NCBI GenBank assembly: GCA_023079485.1
Contig: CM041108.1
Location: 1,550,001 to 1,614,000, forward strand
DNA length: 64,000 bases
DNA from: Archilochus colubris
Lineage: Eukaryota; Chordata; Aves; Apodiformes; Trochilidae
Direction: 5' to 3'
A model generated the notes under the pieces. It was not told where the DNA came from. It saw nothing but the letters and a program-made list of their open reading frames with translations, and searched no databases. Both the position numbers and the translations under genes were made by a program. This document shows positions 57,088-64,000 of the stretch, in pieces (position 1 is the stretch's first letter; each line of letters opens with the position of its first letter).

Positions 57088-60000
57088 GAGGCATTGGCCC
57101 AGCTCCAGAGGGAAAGCCATTTATTCCATCAGCTGCTGCACAGGGATGCTTTAATGACATTTTCCACAAACTCTGCTGAAAAGCAAGTTTCCACGCTGGA
57201 AAAGATGAACAAGGAATTAAAGGCCAAGTGTGCTGGTTTAAGAGAACAAGTCTTAATCGATGAGGCTGAAAAACTACAAAAAAGGGAGGTAAAGTGTACA
57301 CTTTTTGCAGTGTTGAAGGCTCTATGTTCTGCTGTTCATTTCTGCCTTCTGTCTTTTGGGACCTGCCTGTTCCTCACAAAAGTCAATTTCAGCCACTAAG
57401 CTTTCTCTTCCCTTCTCTATTTTGTGATGTGCAGCAATCTTTAAATTTCTTCTGTGTGGCTGTGTTAGGCTAATTAACTGGTCAGAAGACTGGTTAGAAT
57501 GTTACAGGTTTTTTTCTGCAAATTCCACCAGTGCCAGGCAGAGCAAAGATTTAAAAGTTGCTGTACCCATTTTGTTAATTTTTATTTTCTGGAAAACAGG
57601 AACCAGTCCTGTTGAGTAATTAGACACTGGTGTGCTGTTTGTCTGTGAATAGTGATGTGCACAGTGCTTTAAAATTCCATTTCTTTCTTCCTCTCAACCC
57701 CACAGCGTTTGAGTGAGGTGAATACCTGCTTGTGTCAGATATAACCACCTTATTCTTCATTTTTCAGTTTTTTTAAGAGGGAAGAGGGGGAAGAACTCCA
57801 GGAGTGCTGTCAATGGTTTTCCCCTGGGAAAAACTGTATTCCTAGTGCCAAAATACCAGGTTCCTTTGGGAGATGGTAGTTGGGTGGGTGGCTGGAGGAA
57901 AGGAGGGACTGTCCAGATTTATGAGAGTTATTACTCTAAAGTTAACTTGGTATTAATTTCATGTATTAATTTAATTTAATTAATGTATTCATTTAATTGT
58001 TTGTAGAATGCAGAAAGAGACCCAAGAACCATCTCATACAAAGTCCTGCCTTTAGTCACCAGAGTAATATCTGCAGTCAAACTGTGGCTTTTGCATCAAA
58101 CAAATTGCTTTGAGTTTTGTTAAAAAAATAACATGATTCAGTGTATGCTGGTGTAGTGTTCAAAAAGTATAATATTATCTATAATATATATTATTTTTTT
58201 ATGTATTAGAAAAGAGAAATCTCCATGAGCTGCTCCATGAGTTTGGAGGGGCTGACTGCTGGTGGCAGGCAAAATTTTCCTACTTTTTGAAGTCAAGGCA
58301 GTTGTAACTGTATAACCAAATAAGTTAAAGACAGAATTCATGTCCTTATAACTTCATCTAACCATTTCATTTAATGTCAGAGAGCTGACATTAAAAAGCT
58401 GTCTGTGGCAGAAGCTTCACTGGAAGTTGCTACGAGGCGCTGCAGGAACCTGGAGGAAGCCAACCTGGGCTTGGAAAAAACAATGGGAGAGGCTAAATCC
58501 AAGGTAGGTGAACTTGTCCCAAAATTCCAGAGCAAACTCCATTCACAGATTGCTTTGAAGCTTTAGTGCTGAGCAGTCCCAAGTCTTGGTAACTCTTGCA
58601 GGTTTGGCTGCTATGATACAGGCTCCCCAAAACCCTTCAGGTCAAATGGGTTTGGTCATTCCTAATCTGTTCCTGCCAGAGAGAATTCTTTGTGTCTGAA
58701 TGTTTCAGAACTGATGAAAAAAAAAAGGAAAAGCCAACAGAAAACTTTGTGGAAGGTGGAAGAACACACGTGGAAGTGGCTGCAAATCCAGTTCACCATT
58801 CAACTCACCTGGGACATCCTGGCACCAGTCTGGTTCTGAACAGAAGTCCAAGTCCAGATGGAAGCATCCCCAGCTCACCCATAGGAGCAGAACCATTGAT
58901 GAACAGGATTTCCTCTTCTGCAGCCAAGGTAAACATTTTGAAATCCCATCCTCAGCTACTGCTGAAGAGCATCTGTAAGCAAGGTTGTGCTTTTTAGCCT
59001 AAAGTTACAGCTCATTTGCAGGGATTACTCCTGGTGTAACTCCTCCTCATCCCAACACAACATCTAGGTGTGCTAGGGGTGAAAAGTTTGGGTTTTGAGG
59101 GCTGTTTCCCAAGAGTGCCCAGAAACCAAAGATGATGCCATAGGATGTTCCCAGCTAAGCTTTAAATTAAATTTTCTTATCTAGGCTGTATGACTATAAT
59201 AAATAAATCTGCAAGAAATCTCACTTCATACCTCAGTGTGGGAGATCCACTGTGTGTAGGAGGCATTTGAGGTTTTATGGGGTTCTCCTGGAGGAGCTGT
59301 GAATTTGGGCACTGCTCTCCCTTTAGTCCTGGAGAGAGGGCCCTTCCCTCCACTCTGCTGGTTTATGGCCTCACTTCTTTGGCCCTTGGAATTACTGCCT
59401 GGTTTTGTGTGGATTGGAAGAAGGTTTTAGAAGTTTAATATCTCACTCATGTTAGTGGTGTGTTTTCTGTATAATTCTAGTACAAGCAGGAACTGGATGA
59501 ATTTGTCTCTGAAGAACCTGGACATGGTAATGTGTCATGTTAGAGTTAGGAAAAAATGACTGCTCCTAACTCGTGAAAACAACATCTTGAAAGCTGTTTA
59601 GTTCCTGTGCTAAGCACAGGGTTTTTTTCTGCTATCTTTACACTTACTTGAACATGGAAACTTTCTGCTTACAAAATGCTTTGTAAGCAGCTGCCTGAAA
59701 AAAAAAAAACAAACCAAGCAGAAAGGAATCTGACCCATTTCCTCCACACAGATACACTTTGCTTAATCTGAAGTCACCTTTCTCTGCAGTTAATCCTCAA
59801 TCACAAACACAAAAGGAGCCCTACACAGAGTTTCACAGACTTCAGCCATCACTTCTCCTCCCGTATCCAGTGATTGCAGCACTGACCCATAACACACACC
59901 CTCTGCTGTCAGTTCTTGGTCTTTGCTGTCCCTTACTCCTTGCTTGTGTTTGTAGCTCCTCTGTTGCAGTCTTTTTATTTGAATAGGCAAGAAGAGGCTA

Positions 60001-60443
60001 ATCAGTGACAAAAGTTATCCTTTCTTTAGGGAAAGATCACTCAGTAGTGTTCAGGCAATCATCGGGGGAGTTGAGTGTTTGTCATCCATGGCATCAAACC
60101 TGTGATGTGAGGCCAGATGTCCCAGGAGGAATTGCACCTATTTTGTGATGATTCCTCCAGAGTCACAGCTTTGCAGTGACTGGTGCTGTTTCAAAGCAGG
60201 AAGCCCCTGAGACCATCTCCTTCTGTTGCTGTCTGCTTTTAATCACAGAGAGTGTTCAGCTCTGGCTTCATATCCTTAATGTTCTGACAGTGACCTCTTT
60301 GCCCCTCTCTCCTGTAAAAGTAACAGCAGGAATCTTGTCTCTTTTCTCCCCAGACACTGATGAACTTTAAACTACATCTTTGGGAGCTTGTTCCTTATCT
60401 TGTGATGGATCAGAAGAGATGAAAATATGTTTCTGTCAGTCTG

Positions 60444-60449
60444 AATAAA
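60444..60449 (+). terminator. Poly(A) signal of the ankyrin gene
   Basis: AATAAA lies 74 bases after the stop codon at 60368-60370, followed by the G/T-rich TGTTCTGAGTCTGTTGGATG, a usual downstream element. Confidence 0.7.
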
Positions 60450-60529
60450 TGTTCTGAGTCTGTTGGATGGATGACAGCCCTGTTGCCCTTCCCTGGTGGT
60501 TTTTTTAATGTGTAGTTCTCTCCCCCTTC

Positions 60530-61015
60530 CCTTTTCCCTCCCCTCCCATCCCCTCCTCCCCCTTCCCTTCCCTTCCCTTCCCTTCCCTTCCCTTCCCTTC
60601 CCTTCCCTTCCCTTCCCTTCCCTTCCCTTCCCTTCCCTTCCCTTCCCTTCCCCTTCCCTTCCCTTCCCTTCCCTTCCCTTCCCTTCCCTTCCCTTCCCTT
60701 CCCTTCCCTTCCCTTCCCTTCCCTTCCCTTCCCTCTCCCTCTCCCTCTCCCTCTCCCTCTCCCTCTCCCTCTCCCCTTCTCTTCCTTTCCCCTCCCCACC
60801 CCTCCCCGCCCTGCCCCACCCTGCACTTCCTCATTTCTCTCCCCCTCACCTTCCTCCTCCCTCTCTCCTCTCTCCCCCTTTCCCCTTCCCATCCTTTCCC
60901 CCTCCCTGTTTTATCCCACCAATCTTTTTAGCCCCCTCCCCTTTCCCTCCCCTCTCCATACTTCCCCCCCTTCTATTCCTTCCCCTTTCACTTCCTACTC
61001 CCCTCCCCTTCTTTT
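60530..61015. repeat. Polypyrimidine tract with CCCTT and CCCTCT microsatellites
   Basis: About 60565-60733 is a near-pure run of CCCTT units, 60733-60770 a run of CTCCCT units, and the rest to 61015 is C/T-rich with few purines. It begins about 80 bases beyond the poly(A) signal of the ankyrin gene. Confidence 0.92.
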
Positions 61016-61139
61016 TTTTGTAATTTCTGTAAATAAAGTGATCTGGATTTTGGCTTTGAATTTTCATCAGTCTCTGACTCTTATTTCTCTCTACTACCAA
61101 ACCTGCTCCTCTTTACCCTTTTTCATTTTCTGCACACCT

Positions 61140-62898
61140 GGTTTATGGATTGGAATAGAAAAAACTATAGAAAAATAGAAAAGATTGGAGCTAAATTTGA
61201 GCAGGGAAAATGGATACTGTCGGACGACAGAGAAATGTTACCCAAAGCATTTTTATTTTTTTTTTTTTATTTTATTACTATTTTATTTTAACTTATTACT
61301 AATTTTTAAAATATTTTTATTACTAATTGGTATGGTTGTGGAGGAACGAATCAAGGAAACCGGTTGCCCTGGGAAGCAAGGGAGTGTAGTGAGACAGGAC
61401 CAGGTGCCCTGAGTTATTGATGAGTGGGTGTGGGTTCACCTGTGTCTGGCCTCCCTCCTGAGCATGTGCAGGAGCAGGGGGCCAATAAGAGAGCAGCTGA
61501 CACCCATGGAGAGGCTCTCACTCTTCAGTGAGGATGGAGAAGTCCACAGCTCGAGGAGCTCCAGGAGCAGGCAAGAAGGGGTAGATCCCGGAGCCCCAGG
61601 AACAGCCCTAGGACATCGTCCAGGAATGGGCTAAACCCCGAGGCCTCAGGATCAGCCCTAGGAGCAAGAAGGGCTCCCCCCGCTACAAGGGAGAGTAACA
61701 TAACTGATTCAAAGACATGGGAACAGTTTGAAACAGGTAACAGAAACACCACTGGGTGTTACAAACCTCTATAGTTGGAAAAAGTTGCTGGCTGGCATAC
61801 CAGTGGGTAACCTCGAGTGTGAAGGAGGTTACCTCTGGAATGCAACGACAAAAAGGTGGGATAAATGGGGAATGCCTCATGAAATGGCACGGGCATTTAC
61901 AAATTGGACTGATGGAATCAGTATATCAAAGGGGTGGCCCAATCCTTAGGGCCAGTATTGGATTTGTGGTCAATTTGCATAGGCATTCTGACCAAAAAAT
62001 TGGTGAGGGTCTTGTGTTTTAGGGACAATCAGACCCAGTTTTTTCCTGTTACCTATAAGTAAAAGAAAACAGCTTGGGGTACAAGTACATGCAGAGGCTG
62101 AAGAACTAAGGAAGCAACGAACTAAACGTGAATTACAGATAGGTAACTGGGGCAATGGTGAATGGCCTCCTGAAGGAATCACTGCATGTTATGATCTGGC
62201 TACACGGGCTGAGGATGGTATGTATGGATATCGAACTCCAATCTATGTGCTCAATAGAATCATTAGGTTACAAGCTGTAGTAGAAATTGTTGTAAATAAA
62301 ACAGGGGATGCTTTAGAGCTAATTGAGAAACAGAATACACAAATAAGAACCTTTTTATATCAGAATTGTTTAGCTTTAGATTATTTGTTAGCACAAGAAG
62401 GAGGTGTGTATGTGTGGGAAATTCAATCTAACTAATTGCTGCTTGGAAATAGATGAAGGAAAAGCTGTACATGACCTGGTACAGGAAATGAAGAAAATTG
62501 CACACATTCCAGTCCAGACCTGGAAATTAATCGATTTGGAAGGAATTTGGAACAAATTACTGGGAGGTGATTGGTTGATAAAAATTTGTATTGTGGTGTT
62601 GGGGATTTTGGGGGGGTTGTTAATTATACCATTTTTAATGCCTTGTATGATACAATTTGCCCTATCAGCAGTCAAAAAAGTGCAAAATGAAACCCCTAGG
62701 TTGTTAGTGGTGAACACCAATGAGGAATATCAAGAAGAAGAAGAAGATGATATCGATTCGTGCTCCTGTGAATGGTGTCTACATGATAAGAGTGATCCAT
62801 GTAAATGTGAAGCTTGTAGGTATGGGTGCAACTGGTGTTATATTTATGTATCCTCAAGCTCTGAGGGAGAGGGTGATTCAAAGGAATTCATAAAATGA
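61140..62898 (+). pseudogene. Endogenous retrovirus env remains, surface part broken, transmembrane part partly open
   Basis: Retroviral envelope sequence. The surface part (about 61140-61384 and 61688-62180) has N-glycosylation-type motifs (NAT, NWT), at least one frame change near 61768, several in-frame stops at 61947-62020, and a solo LTR inside it. The transmembrane part starts near 62220. It has a heptad-like helix ([20 protein letters not shown]), a CX6CC-type cysteine region, a frame change in the TG-rich run at about 62405-62420, a hydrophobic span near 62577-62675, and a tail with eight Cys in under 30 residues before a stop at 62896. No gag or pol is seen. Not functional as it stands. 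Confidence 0.8.
61385..61687. mobile_element. Solo LTR, 303 bp, inverted relative to the copy at 2136, with 6-bp target duplication
   Basis: Starts TGTAGTGAGA and ends CCCGCTACA. AGGGAG flanks it on both sides (61379-61384 and 61688-61693). Read in reverse it differs from the copy at 2136-2432 by about a dozen substitutions and small indels. It has split the env remains of an older retrovirus. Confidence 0.88.
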
Positions 62899-62923
62899 GC
62901 CTAAAAAAAGAAAAGGGGGACAT

Positions 62924-63648
62924 TGTAATGTATGTGTGTGTTTGTGAATTCATGTTGAATAATTATTAAGTGTTTACTAACCCAACTTCTATAAAGTGTT
63001 TGCTAACCTAACTTTTATAAAGTATTTTCCTAACCCCATTTTGAGAGTACTAATAATATATCTGCCTTCAACACTGTGGAAGATGCAAATATAACTGTTC
63101 TTTGTGTAACTACAAGGCTTCGGGGAACAAGAAACAAGACATCCACAGTTTCTGTACCCTGAAAACACTACAATGTACATCCTGTTGTGCTAATCTAAGT
63201 TGATTTTGCTGCTCACCACGTAGCGTTGCAACTTAACGTGGTTTTACTGCTGACTGCAGAGTGTTGCACAGGAAAGGGCAAAGGAGCTCATGTGCAGAAT
63301 GGAAGGGTAATGAGAGGGGAAACTGAGGCAGACACTGACTTCATCCAACGACCACCAGATGGGGGTCAAAAAGAGCCTCAGAGATAAAGTGGGCATGTGC
63401 CTTTGACGACCCGCCTCTTTAAGAACTGATAAACGTAATCCAGCCTATTCCTAGAACAGTCCTGAATATGTAGTAGAATAGCTATGAATATGTATTAAGA
63501 TATGTAATATAAGCTAAAAGATTAAACTTTACGTGTGCGTGTGAGTAGAGCGGAGACTCCCCATGCACCCAGCACTGTTTTGCTCATTGCAATTTTATTA
63601 ATTAAATCAAACCATTAACAGTATATTGAGTCTCAGTCATTTTTAACA
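62924..63648 (+). mobile_element. 3' LTR of the endogenous retrovirus, about 725 bp
   Basis: A purine tract (AAAAAAAGAAAAGGGGGACA) ends just before TGTAATGTATG, and the element ends TTTTTAACA at 63648, so it is bounded by TG...CA. U3 carries 2.5 direct repeats of 26 bases at 62971-63036. A TATA-like AATATAAGC lies at about 63507 and ATTAAA at 63521. It is a different family from the 300-bp solo LTRs. The 5' LTR is not in the window, so no target duplication can be checked. Confidence 0.75.
62971..63036 (+). repeat. U3 direct repeats of 26 bp in the LTR
   Basis: TGTTTACTAACCCAACTTCT plus ATAAAG is followed by a second copy with three changes and a partial third. Such arrays in U3 usually act as enhancers. 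Confidence 0.8.
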
Positions 63649-64000
63649 GGACCAGGCTGTCTGACTGCAAGAGAAACCCAGGAGAGAGGCTGCAGTGACT
63701 CCATGTCCCAGCCTGGACACAGAGCTCCTGCTGCCAGGATCCCCTGGCACCTATTCCCTCCTGGGCTGGGAAGATGTCCGTCCCAGTTGCCCTGGGGCTC
63801 CCGACATGCAGGAGGTGGCTCCCCTCGGGGCAGGGCAGCCGTGGCAGGCTGTCCCCATCGAGGGACAAGGCCTGGTGCTGGCTGCCACCCTGCAGCACTG
63901 CCAGGGGCTGCCTGTGGCCCACCTGTGGGCAGGAGGAGGAGGAGGTGTGGGCTGGAGGTGACTGCTGTGGCACAGCAGCCCCCACGGTGCCTGCAAGCCC
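63649..64000. other. GC-rich flank at the right edge, nothing firmly recognised
   Basis: An 88-codon + strand frame (63695-63961) has a fairly natural composition (PGTYSLLGWEDVRPSCPGAP), but no family, splice site or start context supports it. Other frames are open too because of the GC content. Confidence 0.25.

Larger units (their letters stand above)
54718..60370 (+). pseudogene. Second, partial ANKRD26/POTE-like copy, rearranged, with the readable 3' end
   Basis: Exons that repeat those of the first copy: 54720-54856 (ankyrin repeat, like 43844-43981), 56290-56375 (like 45367-45452), 57088-57288 (like 46200-46454 but 54 bases shorter) and 58381-58503 (like 47026-47178, shortened). The four other ankyrin exons, the equivalent of 44360-44418 and the coiled-coil exons 48033-49927 are missing. 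Then follow 58709-58928, holding the ANKRD26-type C-terminal motif GTSLVLNRSPSPDG, 59481-59526 (YKQELDEFVSEEPGH) and 60354-60370, which ends DTDEL and TAA. The last three are in phase with one another, but 58503 to 58709 is not. This is either a broken tandem duplicate or the 3' half of a mosaic gene that shares exons with the first copy. Confidence 0.65.

Noticed and set aside
60410..61023. Long Gly/Arg/Glu/Lys and Ser/Leu/Pro frames on both strands
   Set aside because: Translation of CCCTT and CCCTCT microsatellites.

Overview
This is bird nuclear DNA. The evidence is spliced vertebrate genes with GT-AG introns, several CR1 retrotransposon fragments (two with almost the same sequence), endogenous-retrovirus remains, and GC-rich exons between introns packed with short tandem repeats, as on avian microchromosomes. 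PKNOX2 and FEZ1 lie tail to tail, as at human 11q24.2, which from general knowledge corresponds to chicken chromosome 24. The species cannot be named from the sequence.

Layout. (1) 1-21650: PKNOX2 on the + strand, a TALE homeobox gene. Nine coding exons are readable; the first coding exon(s), which would supply roughly the first 30 residues, lie left of the window. (2) 21530-22380: a degenerate minisatellite fills the gap between the two converging genes. (3) 22774-35110: FEZ1 on the - strand, a kinesin-1 adaptor. All nine coding exons are readable and join in phase to 389 codons plus stop; a probable non-coding first exon and CpG-rich promoter lie near 35020-35180. Nearly every FEZ1 intron is filled by its own short-motif tandem array. 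(4) 35400-41700: gene-poor and repeat-rich, with two units of a 191-bp satellite, a minisatellite, an old repeat of about 345 bp, a pyrimidine-rich repeat of about 195 bp, a CR1 copy, and possible exons of an unrecognised - strand gene. (5) 41800-60470: an ANKRD26/POTE-like ankyrin and coiled-coil gene on the + strand. Thirteen exons are open; after that come frameshifts, then a second partial copy of the gene with a fragment of an RTE-like LINE between its exons and the only readable 3' end. (6) 60500-64000: a large polypyrimidine tract, then a broken endogenous retrovirus (env remains and 3' LTR) with a young solo LTR inside its env region.

PKNOX2 is a DNA-binding cofactor of PBX/HOX proteins and FEZ1 works in axonal transport; they are neighbours by synteny and share no pathway visible here. 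The most interesting signals are the intron-by-intron replacement of FEZ1 by different tandem repeats, two near-identical solo LTRs with perfect 6-bp target duplications, a CR1 tail that supplies a splice acceptor in the ankyrin gene, and the mosaic ankyrin gene itself.
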